A stretch of DNA of 58,575 nt from Anaerolineae bacterium (lineage in GTDB: Bacteria; Chloroflexota; Anaerolineae; Aggregatilineales; Aggregatilineaceae): NCBI GenBank assembly GCA_023382715.1, contig JAHDWP010000010.1:1-58575 (forward strand), read 5' to 3'. The notes below the pieces were generated by a model that was given only the letters and a program-made list of their open reading frames with translations, was not told the DNA's origin and did not search any database. The position numbers and the translations under genes are program-made. Shown piece by piece: positions 17,473 to 24,956 of this stretch. Numbering within the stretch: position 1 is the first letter of the stretch; every line of letters begins with the position of its first letter.

Positions 17473-18462
17473 GTGACACTATCTTTCGAGCTAGAAACTG
17501 CCAAGACCATCGCCCGCATCGCCGCGGGCATCTGCCAGAACATCCAGGCCGAGCTGGTCAGCCCGTCACAGAAGGACGGGCGCGAGCCGGTGACCATCGC
17601 CGACTACGCCTCGCAGGCGCTGATCGGCCACGCCCTGTCTGAGAATTTCCCGGACGACGCGGTGCTCTCCGAGGAGCGTTCCGAGGAGTTCATGCTGCTG
17701 CTCAATGACCGCCAGCGCGCGCTGGTGAGCCGTTTCGTCACCGACGCAGTGGGCGGCTATGTGTTCGAGGAGCAGGTCTGCGCCTGGCTCGACTTCGGCA
17801 AGCAGAAGCAGGCCGAGCGCACCTGGATCGTGGACCCGATTGACGGGACGAAGGGCTTTCTGGGCGGGCGGCATTACTGCGTCGCCATCGCCCTGATGGC
17901 CGGCGGCGAGCCGCAGCTCGGCGTGCTGGCCAGCCCTGGCTTCTACAGCGATCAGGACGATCCGCCCGCCGATACGGGCGCGCTGATCTACGCTATGCGC
18001 GGCGCGGGCGCCTATAAGGAGTCGCTGGCAGGCGGCGAGCGCGAGCCGATCCAGGTCTCCCTGAACACCGATCCACGCGCGGCCACGCTGCTGACCAGCT
18101 TCGAGGCGGAGCACACCGATTGGTCGTTCATTGACGACGTGAGCCGGGCGCTGGGACGCGGCCCGGACGCGCCCCGCCGGGCGCTGGACAGCCAGGACAA
18201 GTACGCGATGATCGCCAGCGGCCTGGGCGACATGTACCTGCGCGTCGTGCCAGACCCGCGCTTTCGCGAGAAGCTGTGGGATCACGCGGCGGGCTACGTC
18301 GTCGTCAGCGAGGCGGGCGGGCGGGTGACCGATGTCGCCGGACGCCCCTTCGACTGGACTACTGGCACGCGCATGGTCAGCAACCGGGGCGTGATCGTCA
18401 CCAACCGCTTTCTGCACGACGCCGTGCTGGATGCCGTCGCCCGCGCCGGCTGGGCGGAGTGA
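17473..18462 (+). CDS. 3'(2'),5'-bisphosphate nucleotidase / inositol-monophosphatase-family phosphatase
   Basis: A 329-residue lithium-sensitive-type phosphatase resembling HAL2/SAL1 rather than plain inositol monophosphatase. Signature parts are SPSQKDGREPVTIADYASQA (HAL2-like start), a metal-site Glu in LSEER, the metal motif DPIDGTKGF at about 121-129, and the C-terminal LWDHAAGYVVVSEAGG where the WD motif supplies the last metal ligand. HAL2-type enzymes remove the 3' phosphate of PAP, the by-product of sulfotransfer and sulfate reduction. The GTG at 17473 is preferred over the longer open frame because AGGGAG lies 9 bases upstream and the protein begins at the expected place. The neighbouring sqdB fits a sulfur theme. 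A 4-polyphosphate or fructose-bisphosphatase activity cannot be excluded. Confidence 0.85.
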   Translation: MTLSFELETAKTIARIAAGICQNIQAELVSPSQKDGREPVTIADYASQALIGHALSENFPDDAVLSEERSEEFMLLLNDRQRALVSRFVTDAVGGYVFEEQVCAWLDFGKQKQAERTWIVDPIDGTKGFLGGRHYCVAIALMAGGEPQLGVLASPGFYSDQDDPPADTGALIYAMRGAGAYKESLAGGEREPIQVSLNTDPRAATLLTSFEAEHTDWSFIDDVSRALGRGPDAPRRALDSQDKYAMIASGLGDMYLRVVPDPRFREKLWDHAAGYVVVSEAGGRVTDVAGRPFDWTTGTRMVSNRGVIVTNRFLHDAVLDAVARAGWAE

Positions 18463-18572
18463 CGCCCTCAGCGAACAGCGCACAACAATCAGCAGTCAGC
18501 GAGCGACAAGTGGCAACCGCTCACTGATCATCAACAGCCACACCCGATCGCTCCCGCCGAATCGAGGCCCGC

Positions 18573-19472
18573 ATGGACGCTTCCCGTTTTCACGGCATGA
18601 TCCCCCCGCTGGCGACGCCGCTGCACGCCGACGGCTCGCTCAACCTGGGCGCGGTGCCCGCGCTGGTCGAGCACGTGCTGGGCGCTGGCGTGCACGGCAT
18701 CTTCGCGCCGGGCAGCCAGGGCGAAGCCTATGCCCTGAGCGCCGATGAGCGTATCGCCGTGCTGGAAGCGGTGCTGACCGCGGTCAATGGGCGCGTCCCG
18801 GTCATCGCCGGGACAGGCGCGATCACCACGCGCGACGCCATCGCCCACACCCGCCACGCCGAGCGCGCCGGGGCCGACGCCGTGACCATCATCACGCCGT
18901 ATTTCATCAGCCCGTCGCAGGATGAGCTGTTTGCCTTCTACAGCGACATCGCGGCGGCGACCTCGCTGCCCATCCTCGCCTATTCCAACCCTGCGCGGAC
19001 GGGCGGCGTGCGCATCGCGCCGGAGACGCTGGCGCGGCTGGCAGCGGACATCCCGCACTTCGTCGGCGTCAAGGATTCCAGCGGCGACCTGGCGACAACT
19101 ATGGCGATCATCCGCGCCTGCCCGCCGCGCTTCCGCGTCTTCACCGGGCGCGACACGCTGATCTACGCCGCGCTGTGCCAGGGAGCGGTCGGCGCGGTGG
19201 GGCTGACGATGAACGTCGCGCCGGCATGGTCGGTGGGCGTTTACGAGGCGTTCCGCGCCGGCGATCACGCCCGCGCCCGCGCGCTGCAGGATCGCGTCGC
19301 GGTGCTGCGCGAAGGGCTGCCGCGCTTCGGCTCGTACCCGCTGTGGGTCAAGGAAGCGATGGAGCTGCTGGGCCTGCCCGCCGGGCCGGCTCGCCGTCCG
19401 ATCCTGCCGCTGAGCGAGGGGCAGCGAGCCGAGCTGCGCGCGTTTCTGCGCGATCTTGGCCTGATCGGGTGA
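18573..19472 (+). CDS. Dihydrodipicolinate synthase / N-acetylneuraminate lyase family aldolase
   Basis: A 299-residue TIM-barrel class I aldolase. The Schiff-base lysine is Lys167 in VGVKDSSGD and the catalytic tyrosine Tyr137 in ILAYSNP. The GSQGEAYALS segment around residue 48 is the place of the DapA GTTGE carboxylate-binding loop, but here it reads GSQGE, so a true DapA role is uncertain. Other members of the family are KDG aldolase, 5-keto-4-deoxyglucarate dehydratase and sialic acid lyase. GAGG lies 6 bases before the ATG. A KDG kinase gene is present 5.5 kb away (24957-25991), which makes a KDG-aldolase function attractive but unproved. No other lysine genes are adjacent. Confidence 0.85.
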   Translation: MDASRFHGMIPPLATPLHADGSLNLGAVPALVEHVLGAGVHGIFAPGSQGEAYALSADERIAVLEAVLTAVNGRVPVIAGTGAITTRDAIAHTRHAERAGADAVTIITPYFISPSQDELFAFYSDIAAATSLPILAYSNPARTGGVRIAPETLARLAADIPHFVGVKDSSGDLATTMAIIRACPPRFRVFTGRDTLIYAALCQGAVGAVGLTMNVAPAWSVGVYEAFRAGDHARARALQDRVAVLREGLPRFGSYPLWVKEAMELLGLPAGPARRPILPLSEGQRAELRAFLRDLGLIG

Positions 19473-19485
19473 TGTTGAGGCGCGA

Positions 19486-20148
19486 TCAGTTGGTCGAGAA
19501 GAAGCGGTGCACCTGGGCCAGGGCGCGATCGCGCTCCAGGATGGCATCCAGCAAAGCGACTTCGCGGCGGTAGATGGCGCGCATCTCCGCCAGCAGGCGC
19601 GCGGTCTCGCTGGTGGCCAGCAGCGACTGCTTCTCCTCAACGGGAATTTGCACCAGCGAGGCAGCCAGATAGCCCAGTGCCAGCGGATCTTCTGGCAGCG
19701 AGGCGGGGTGGAAGGTCACGCTTTCTGACGCGCGGGCCAGCACTGCCAGGTAACGCTCCACCCAGGGGCGAAGCTGGCGGCTGGCCTGGATCACGGCGGG
19801 GGCCTGAGCATCACTCGGCGCCAGCGGCTCGACGGTGCCCACCAGGTAGGGCAGCTCGCGCGACAATGAGACGATACGGAAGCGCTCGCGGCCCACGGCG
19901 ACGATGTTCATGTGCCCATTCTCCAGGTGTTCCACATCGGTGATCGCCGCGCTGCAACCGACGGGATACGGCTCGGCCAGCGGCCCCAGAGCCTCGCGCC
20001 CCTCGCGGATGAGCACCACGCCGAACAACTGATCGGTTCGCAGGCACTGCGCGATCATGAGCCGGTAGCGCGGCTCGAAGATATGCAGCGTGATCGGCAT
20101 GTTCGGAAAAAGCACGGTCTTGAGCGGGAACAGCGGCAGCCGGTACAT
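19486..20148 (-). CDS. Lon-protease N-terminal-domain protein (stand-alone LON substrate-binding domain)
   Basis: A 220-residue protein with only the Lon N-terminal (PUA-like) substrate-binding domain and no ATPase or protease part. The opening LPLFPLKTVLFPNMPITLHIFEPRYRLMI is nearly a family consensus, followed by FGVVLIREG and the strand IVAVGRERFRI. The C-terminal half is a helical bundle (SARQLRPWVERYLAVL, then SLLATSETARLLAEM) as in other bacterial copies. These proteins are widespread in Cyanobacteria, Actinobacteria and Chloroflexota, and their role is unknown; protein quality control or ubiquitin-ligase-like recognition have been suggested. GGGAGAG precedes the ATG. A good promoter is found at 20212-20240. 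It converges with the aldolase gene, with 13 bases between the two stops. Confidence 0.87.
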   Translation of the reverse strand: MYRLPLFPLKTVLFPNMPITLHIFEPRYRLMIAQCLRTDQLFGVVLIREGREALGPLAEPYPVGCSAAITDVEHLENGHMNIVAVGRERFRIVSLSRELPYLVGTVEPLAPSDAQAPAVIQASRQLRPWVERYLAVLARASESVTFHPASLPEDPLALGYLAASLVQIPVEEKQSLLATSETARLLAEMRAIYRREVALLDAILERDRALAQVHRFFSTN

Positions 20149-20211
20149 AGACTCTCCCTCGTAGGCGACGGGCGTCGCACCACATCGGGCGACCTCTCCG
20201 CGATATGACAG

Positions 20212-20240
20212 ATTCTAGACCATGCGAGTTGGACTGTCCA
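20212..20240 (-). promoter_or_regulatory. Sigma-70-type promoter of the LON-domain gene
   Basis: On the minus strand TGGACA (20240-20235) and TAGAAT (20217-20212) are separated by 17 bases. Both boxes match the consensus at 5 of 6 positions. The predicted start of transcription is about 55 bases before the ATG at 20148. Confidence 0.6.
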
Positions 20241-20267
20241 TTAGAGACTATATGAGAAGTTATTTCC

Positions 20268-20345
20268 CCCCATCCCAAACCCCTCCCCCACAAGAAGGGA
20301 GGGGCTTAGCGGGCGCGCTTTTCTCCCTGCCTCCCCTCGTGGGGC
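20268..20345. repeat. Second copy of the GC-rich repeat at 60-160
   Basis: The blocks AAACCCCTCCCCC, GGGAGGGG and AGCGGGCGCGCTTTTCTCCC occur in the same order as at 60-160, with small differences between blocks. Confidence 0.6.
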
Positions 20346-20386
20346 CAGGTCAAAACACTACCACCGGAGCGGGGGCGTCACTGTGC

Positions 20387-20433
20387 AGTTAAATCCCCTC
20401 TCCGCGTGTGGAGAGGGGATTTAGGGGTGAGGT
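20387..20433. repeat. Short relative of the MITE-like repeat, strong hairpin
   Basis: AAATCCCCTCTCC (20391-20403) and GGAGAGGGGATTT (20410-20422) are perfect complements with a 6-base loop. The right end GGGGTGAGGT matches the larger repeat family. It lies downstream of the rhomboid gene stop (20466) and could help terminate that transcript. Confidence 0.55.
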
Positions 20434-20465
20434 AAATCGTAACGTAGACCTTTCCACAGGGCCTT

Positions 20466-21326
20466 TCAGAGCGAGCGCCCGTGCAGGTAGCGCAGCAGCA
20501 GGTCTTTGCGCACGAAGAAAAACACGGTCAGCGAGGCCAGAAGACCCGCCAGGTGCGCCAGGTGGTTGATGCCCTGAATTTCCTCGTCGCTGCGAATGGT
20601 CTCCAGCGAGGGCAGGAAACTGCGCACCACGAACCAGATCAGCACCAGCCACGCCGGCAGGGGCACCGTCCAGCGCCAGAACTTGTACTCGCCGCCGGCG
20701 GTCAGCTTGCGGATAGCCGCGTAGGGAATGCGCAGGATAGTTCCCAGCCCCCACAGGCAGTTGACCCACGCGCCGGGGAACAGCAGCAGATAGGCGCCCA
20801 TCACACCGGAGATCGCGCCGCTGGCACCGATGGAGGGCAGGGTGTCCGTCTTGGACGTGAACAGGACGCTCCCCACGTTGGCCAGCAGGCCCGCCAGCAG
20901 GTAGAACAGCAGGAAGCGCGACGACCCGCAGGCATCTTCCACACGCCGCCCGAACGCCCACAGATAAACCATGTTGCCGAACAAATGCCAGAAATCGGCG
21001 TGCATGAACATCGAGGTGAACGTGGCCAGCGCGGCGATCCCCTCGCCCCGGCGCAACACCTGCTCGTTGAAGCCATACGTGTTGATCTTGCCCACGTAGG
21101 TTTCGAAGGTCGGCTGGATGATGATGCCCTGATCCTGCTGCCCGTAGAGGTCTGGCGCGATCCACAGCACGAAGATCGCCGTGTTGATCATGATCAACAG
21201 CAGCGTTACCCAGGGAATCGTGCGGTAGCGCACCACCCCAGTGTCGTTGACCGGCATGGGAGACAGCAGGGTAGAGATGAACAGGATGAGCAGAAAGTAG
21301 GCGAGGATAGCGGCCAGCAGGCACAT
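20466..21326 (-). CDS. Rhomboid-family intramembrane serine protease
   Basis: A 286-residue membrane protein with about seven hydrophobic segments. Rhomboids cut single-pass membrane proteins inside the bilayer with a Ser-His dyad. Here the nucleophile is Ser169 in GASGAISGVMGAY, the partner is probably His258 in HLAHLAGL, and the oxyanion residues His114/Asn118 sit in WHLFGNMVYLWAFG. All three blocks are in the usual order. The loop between helices 1 and 2 is long (about residues 60-95). A short helical extension near 225-250 contains the IRSDEEI string. The stop of the upstream TPR-membrane gene (21352) lies 25 bases before this ATG, so both are likely co-transcribed, but a functional link is not shown. 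Confidence 0.92.
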   Translation of the reverse strand: MCLLAAILAYFLLILFISTLLSPMPVNDTGVVRYRTIPWVTLLLIMINTAIFVLWIAPDLYGQQDQGIIIQPTFETYVGKINTYGFNEQVLRRGEGIAALATFTSMFMHADFWHLFGNMVYLWAFGRRVEDACGSSRFLLFYLLAGLLANVGSVLFTSKTDTLPSIGASGAISGVMGAYLLLFPGAWVNCLWGLGTILRIPYAAIRKLTAGGEYKFWRWTVPLPAWLVLIWFVVRSFLPSLETIRSDEEIQGINHLAHLAGLLASLTVFFFVRKDLLLRYLHGRSL

Positions 21327-21351
21327 GGCGCGTTCTCTCCAGGCTCTGGCA

Positions 21352-22767
21352 TCACCAGGGCAGGTAGGGCGGGCGATTGCCGCTCACCCAGTCAAGCGTA
21401 TGGAACAGCACGAGCGCGAGCGCAATTCCCAGCAGCACCATCCCGGCGACGCCCAGCCCGTAGCGCACGCCGGGTGACAGCATGGGCAGGGCCGTAGGCT
21501 CTTCCAGGGCGCGGCCCGGCACGGGGACCGCTGGCCCATCGGCGGGGCCGCGCGGCGGCGGGGGGGGCGGGACGACCCCGCCCAGCCAGCCGGCCAGCGG
21601 GCGCTGCTGTGGCGAAGAGGTCGCCGTGACCAGCAGATAGCCGCCGAGCAGGCTGATCAGCACGCCGATCCAGCGGCGCGGCCCCAGGGCGAGCAGGTCG
21701 AGCCGGGCGTCCTGCCAGCCCAGCAGCACGTACAGCCCGGCGATGCCCACCGCCTCGCGCACGGCCAGCCACACGCTGCCCCGCTCGCGGTCGGTCAGCA
21801 CCGGCACATAGCCGCGCAGCTTCTTCTCGACTTCCTTGCGCGTTTTGCCGCGCGCGCCAGTCCGGGCGGCGCGCTCGTACAGGCGCGACGCTTCCACGCG
21901 ATCTCCCGACTCTTGCTGCAGGTCGCCCAGCTTGATCAGCGCCGTCGGCATGTTGGGGTGCGCTTTAAGCGCGCGCTCCAGAAAATCGTATGCCGTGGGG
22001 GACTGATAATGCGCCAGGTAGTAGTCGGCCACCTTGACCACGAGCTGCTCGTCGGCGACGGGCAGCGCCACCACGCGCTCGCGCAGTTCTCGCGCCCAGA
22101 TGCCGTCATTCTGCCGCTCGGCCATGTCTATGGCGGTCAGGTAGATGGTGGGCACGCGCGTGCCGGCGTCAATGGCCCGCTGCACCAGCTCTTTGGCGTC
22201 CTGCCAGTATTGGAGCTTCCACAGGTGGCCGGCGGCGTTGCGCAGGGCCTGCTCGTGATCCACGCGAATCGCCAGCACCTCGACCCATAGCGCGATGGCG
22301 TCCTCGATCTCCCCGGCCTCGCGGTAAATCTCGGCCCGATCCATCAGGTGGGCGATGCGCTCTTTCTCGGCAGGCGTGACCGGCTCGTCAACCGTCTTGC
22401 GCTGCAGGGGGCGGATGACGCTGGGCGCGGGCTGTGCAACCGGCACCTCTGGCACCTGCGTGGGCGCAGGGGCGGAGGAAGGGGCCGGTTCGGGCGTGGT
22501 GACGGGGGGCGGCGCGGGATGCTGCTCGGCCAGAAGCTGCGCCCGCCACTTCTGCGCAGCTTCGCTGGCGGGGTTGGCGCGCAGCGCGCGCTCGACCAGC
22601 TCGAGACGGCGGGCGGGGTCGGAGGTGGTGCGCGCCAGCCACAGCCAGGCCATGTCGTTATGCGGGTCCAGCTTGAGCGCCTGCACCAGCAGATCGCGCC
22701 CGCGCACGAGGTCGTTCTGCTCGCGGATGGCGATCACACCCTGGCGGTACAGCTCCTGCGCGTCCAT
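21352..22767 (-). CDS. TPR-repeat membrane protein
   Basis: A 471-residue protein with N-terminal tetratricopeptide helices, a Pro/Ala-rich linker near 95-125, a second set of TPR helices (about 135-300) and, at the C-terminus, two or three hydrophobic segments (about 325-350, 355-385 and 430-460). The first TPR is ELYRQGVIAIREQNDLVRGRD followed by ALKLDPHNDMAWLWLAR, which is close to consensus. The start at 22767 is chosen because it follows a leader, CCTGGCGCAATTTCT, that is identical to the leader of the GH13 gene starting at 27826; a start 21 bases upstream is possible. No enzyme motif is seen. The partner of the TPR surface is unknown. It is followed by the rhomboid gene. Confidence 0.75.
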   Translation of the reverse strand: MDAQELYRQGVIAIREQNDLVRGRDLLVQALKLDPHNDMAWLWLARTTSDPARRLELVERALRANPASEAAQKWRAQLLAEQHPAPPPVTTPEPAPSSAPAPTQVPEVPVAQPAPSVIRPLQRKTVDEPVTPAEKERIAHLMDRAEIYREAGEIEDAIALWVEVLAIRVDHEQALRNAAGHLWKLQYWQDAKELVQRAIDAGTRVPTIYLTAIDMAERQNDGIWARELRERVVALPVADEQLVVKVADYYLAHYQSPTAYDFLERALKAHPNMPTALIKLGDLQQESGDRVEASRLYERAARTGARGKTRKEVEKKLRGYVPVLTDRERGSVWLAVREAVGIAGLYVLLGWQDARLDLLALGPRRWIGVLISLLGGYLLVTATSSPQQRPLAGWLGGVVPPPPPPRGPADGPAVPVPGRALEEPTALPMLSPGVRYGLGVAGMVLLGIALALVLFHTLDWVSGNRPPYLPW

Positions 22768-22785
22768 AGAAATTGCGCCAGGGAA

Positions 22786-22805
22786 CACCGGGTTTCAACC
22801 CGGTG
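22786..22805 (-). promoter_or_regulatory. Hairpin in the leader of the TPR-membrane gene
   Basis: CACCGGGTT (22786-22794) and AACCCGGTG (22797-22805) are perfect complements with a 2-base loop. The hairpin ends 19 bases upstream of the ATG on the minus strand. It may tune translation or be a dispersed palindrome. Confidence 0.45.
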
Positions 22806-23071
22806 GGGAAGGGCGCTTGCCTCCTTTCGGACATAGAGTAGCGAACGAATGTGCGGTATGCTTCCCGTATACGGTTGGGCGAGAGCGTGACAGCAGGAGC
22901 ATAGCCTCAGCACGCGCCCCATGCGGCTCTTTGACCACTTCAGGTACAGGGTTGCAGCGGGCAGGCCGCTGCGTAACATCTGAACCGCACCTAAGAGAGA
23001 AACGGCTACTCGGCCCGGACGGGGCCGCCAGAGCGTAACGTGGCCCGTTGCGGCGCGCGTGCTCTGGGAAG

Positions 23072-23091
23072 CTCCCCGCTAAAGCGGGGAG
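23072..23091. terminator. Short perfect hairpin, terminator-like
   Basis: CTCCCCGCT and AGCGGGGAG are separated by AA. There is no T-run on either side, so an intrinsic terminator is only a possibility. Confidence 0.3.
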
Positions 23092-23435
23092 AGTCGTCAC
23101 AGCAGCCATTCCCTGTCGCGATCGTGTTGCGCGGCCTGTGTGAGATCACGGACGCACTATAGCATTGGGCGCGTCGGCGCACAACTGGAATGGCCAGGGC
23201 GAGATGTCATGCGGGCGAATTTTCGAACCCTGTGCTAAAGGGGTCGAACGAGTGAGACGAAGCCCGTAGAAGCGAGCGCTCGAAGGCTGAGGCAGCGCCA
23301 GGCTCCGGCTCCCTCTTCGGCAGAGCCAGGGTGGGGGGAAACGCCGTACCTGGCGGTCAAAGCCTCTCTCTGGCTTGGCTGAAGGGTGGGGGCGCATGGC
23401 AATGCGTCTTGCGCAGCTTCGCCCCCGCTCGCTTC

Positions 23436-24671
23436 TCACCGCGCGAAGTGGGCTACGCACTCGATGTGGTACGTCTGCGGGAACATGTCCACCGGCGTCA
23501 CGGCCAGCAGCCGGTAGCCATGCGCAGCCAGTCGCTTGGCGTCGCGGGCCAGCGTGGACGGCTCGCAGCTTACGTAGACGAGGGCGCGCGGCCCCAGCGC
23601 CACCAGCGCATCGAGCGCCGCCCCGTCCATCCCGGCGCGCGGCGGGTCGAGCACGGCGGCGTCGTAAGGCCCCTCTAGCTCCGGCAGCACGTCCTCGACG
23701 CTCCCCTCGATCAGGTCCACGTTGTCCAGGTCGGCCAGGTTGACATCGGCATCGGTCACCGCCGGGGGGTAGCTCTCCACCGAAGTGACCAGCGCGGCGC
23801 GCTCGGCCAGGAACGCGGTGAACAGCCCCACCCCCGCGTAGAGGTCGAGCACGGTCTCCTCGCCGCGCAGTTCGAGCGCCTCCAGCCCCAGCCCGACGAG
23901 CGCCTCGGCCTGGGGCGGATTCGCCCGGAAGAAGCCGCCCGCCGTCACGCGGAAAGATCGCCCGCGCACCGTATAGCTGACGGTGCTGGCCCCGATCAGG
24001 TTGACCGGCTCGTTGTCGCTCAGCAGCAGGTTGACCGAGACGGGCATAGTCACTTCCAATTCCGGCGCTTCGTCGTCCGCCGTGCTCAGCACGAGCATCA
24101 GGTCGCCCGCCGAGCCGACCTGCACGCGCACGCGGGTCAGCCCCTGCACATCCTCGAAGTTCAGTTCGGCCAGCAGATCGCGCAGCTCCGGGCGCAGGAT
24201 GTGGCACTCGTCAATGGGGATCAGGGTGGTGTTGTCCGTGCCGACGAAGCACAGATTGCCCGCCTCGTCCACCTGGAAAGTGGCGTGATAGCGGTAGGCC
24301 CAGGCGTCCGGGCTGGCGATGGTCGGGCGGACGGGCGGGTCGCTGAAGCCGCCGATGCGCCGCAGTTGGTCGATCACCACGTCGCGCTTGTAGCCGGGCT
24401 GGGCGGCGTAGTCAATGTGCTGGAAGTGGCAGCCGCCGCACTGCCCAGGGCCGAAGTGCGGGCAGCGCGGCGTCACCCGCTGCGCTGACGGGGCCAGCAC
24501 GCGCAGGTTCTCGGCGAAAGCGTAGCGCCCCCGGTCGTCGGTGAGCTGGGCCAGGAAGCGCTCGCCGGGGATGGTATACGGCGTGAAGATGGCGCGCTTG
24601 CCCTGCCGGGCGAGCGTCTGCCCGCCGTGCACCATCTCGGCGGGGGTGAGTTCGAGCGTGTCGCCAGCCAT
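23436..24671 (-). CDS. rlmD: 23S rRNA (uracil-5)-methyltransferase, RlmD/TrmA family
   Basis: A 411-residue S-adenosylmethionine-dependent RNA methyltransferase of the RumA/RlmD/TrmA class. The start at 24671 follows GGAG with a 6-base spacer. An N-terminal TRAM-like beta barrel covers about residues 1-55 (the domain that holds the RNA). Next comes the [4Fe-4S]-cluster region with CPHFGPGQCGGCHFQHI. The methyltransferase fold shows DLYAGVGLFT (SAM loop), and the catalytic string LDPPRAGMD and YVSCEPSTLARD with the nucleophilic Cys and Glu-like partners. It is shorter than most and lacks no obvious motif. The exact target uracil (RlmC/RlmD-like U747/U1939 or tRNA) cannot be told from the sequence. 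It is a housekeeping gene; the neighbours do not bear on its role. Confidence 0.9.
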   Translation of the reverse strand: MAGDTLELTPAEMVHGGQTLARQGKRAIFTPYTIPGERFLAQLTDDRGRYAFAENLRVLAPSAQRVTPRCPHFGPGQCGGCHFQHIDYAAQPGYKRDVVIDQLRRIGGFSDPPVRPTIASPDAWAYRYHATFQVDEAGNLCFVGTDNTTLIPIDECHILRPELRDLLAELNFEDVQGLTRVRVQVGSAGDLMLVLSTADDEAPELEVTMPVSVNLLLSDNEPVNLIGASTVSYTVRGRSFRVTAGGFFRANPPQAEALVGLGLEALELRGEETVLDLYAGVGLFTAFLAERAALVTSVESYPPAVTDADVNLADLDNVDLIEGSVEDVLPELEGPYDAAVLDPPRAGMDGAALDALVALGPRALVYVSCEPSTLARDAKRLAAHGYRLLAVTPVDMFPQTYHIECVAHFAR

Positions 24672-24730
24672 GCGCGCTCCTTTGCGCTGATCGCGGGGGT
24701 CAGCGGAGAAGTATAGCGCAGATGGGGGGC

Positions 24731-24751
24731 GGGGCGTATCGCATACGCTCC
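24731..24751. repeat. GGGGCGTAT palindrome, imperfect
   Basis: GGGGCGTATCGCATACGCTCC, an inverted repeat with one mismatch. Matches 17165-17185 and 24920-24940. Confidence 0.5.
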
Positions 24752-24770
24752 TGCGCACGCCTCTCCCCCT

Positions 24771-24840
24771 AAATCCCCTCTCCAGCCGAGCTAGCGAGGG
24801 GGACTTTGACCGGCGGACGCGGCACTTCCCCCTCCCTGGC
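24771..24840. repeat. CCAGCCGAGCTAG hairpin repeat
   Basis: CCCCTCTCCAGCCGAGCTAG followed by CGAGGGGGACTTTGACCGGC. The loop CAGCCGAGCTA and part of the stem are shared with 15463-15499, as is the following ACCGGC(T/G)GACGC(A/G)GCACTT segment. Confidence 0.6.
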
Positions 24841-24884
24841 TTTGCCGGGGAGGGGGCCAGGAGGAGGGGCGCTGCGCAGAGAAA

Positions 24885-24915
24885 GACTTCCGAAGTTTTC
24901 AAAACTTCGGAAGTC
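24885..24915. repeat. ACTTCCGAAGT hairpin, perfect
   Basis: GACTTCCGAAGTTTT and AAAACTTCGGAAGTC, 15-bp arms with a single-base loop. Related copies are at 5888-5920 and 49502-49533. It lies between the stop of the KDG kinase gene (24957) and the start of the methyltransferase gene. Confidence 0.6.
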
Positions 24916-24919
24916 TGGC

Positions 24920-24940
24920 GGGGCGTATGCGATGCGCCCC
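24920..24940. repeat. GGGGCGTAT palindrome, near-perfect
   Basis: GGGGCGTATGCGATGCGCCCC; a G-T wobble replaces one pair, otherwise self-complementary. Followed by TACGGTCC. Confidence 0.55.
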
Positions 24941-24956
24941 TACGGTCCAGCGTCCC

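Larger units (their letters stand above)
20149..20465. other. Intergenic region rich in palindromic repeats
   Basis: The gap holds the promoter of the LON-domain gene and two dispersed repeats. At 20268-20345 the AAACCCCTCCCCC...AGCGGGCGCGCTTTTCTCCC blocks of 60-160 recur. At 20387-20433 AAATCCCCTCTCC pairs with GGAGAGGGGATTT and is followed by GGGGTGAGGT. Confidence 0.6.
22768..23435. other. Intergenic region with two hairpins, no gene supported
   Basis: The region between the TPR gene and the rRNA methyltransferase gene carries the hairpin CACCGGGTT-TC-AACCCGGTG (22786-22805) in the 5' leader of the TPR gene and the hairpin CTCCCCGCT-AA-AGCGGGGAG (23072-23091). No tRNA shape or coding frame with a good ribosome site was recognised. 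Confidence 0.5.

Noticed and set aside
18573-19472. Firm assignment as DapA for lysine synthesis
   Set aside because: The DapA-type GTTGE loop reads GSQGE and no other lysine genes are adjacent; only the superfamily is safe.
22786-23091. Hairpins in 22768-23435 considered as tRNA or small RNA gene
   Set aside because: No cloverleaf, T-loop GTTCRA or CCA-adjacent structure was found; only simple hairpins.
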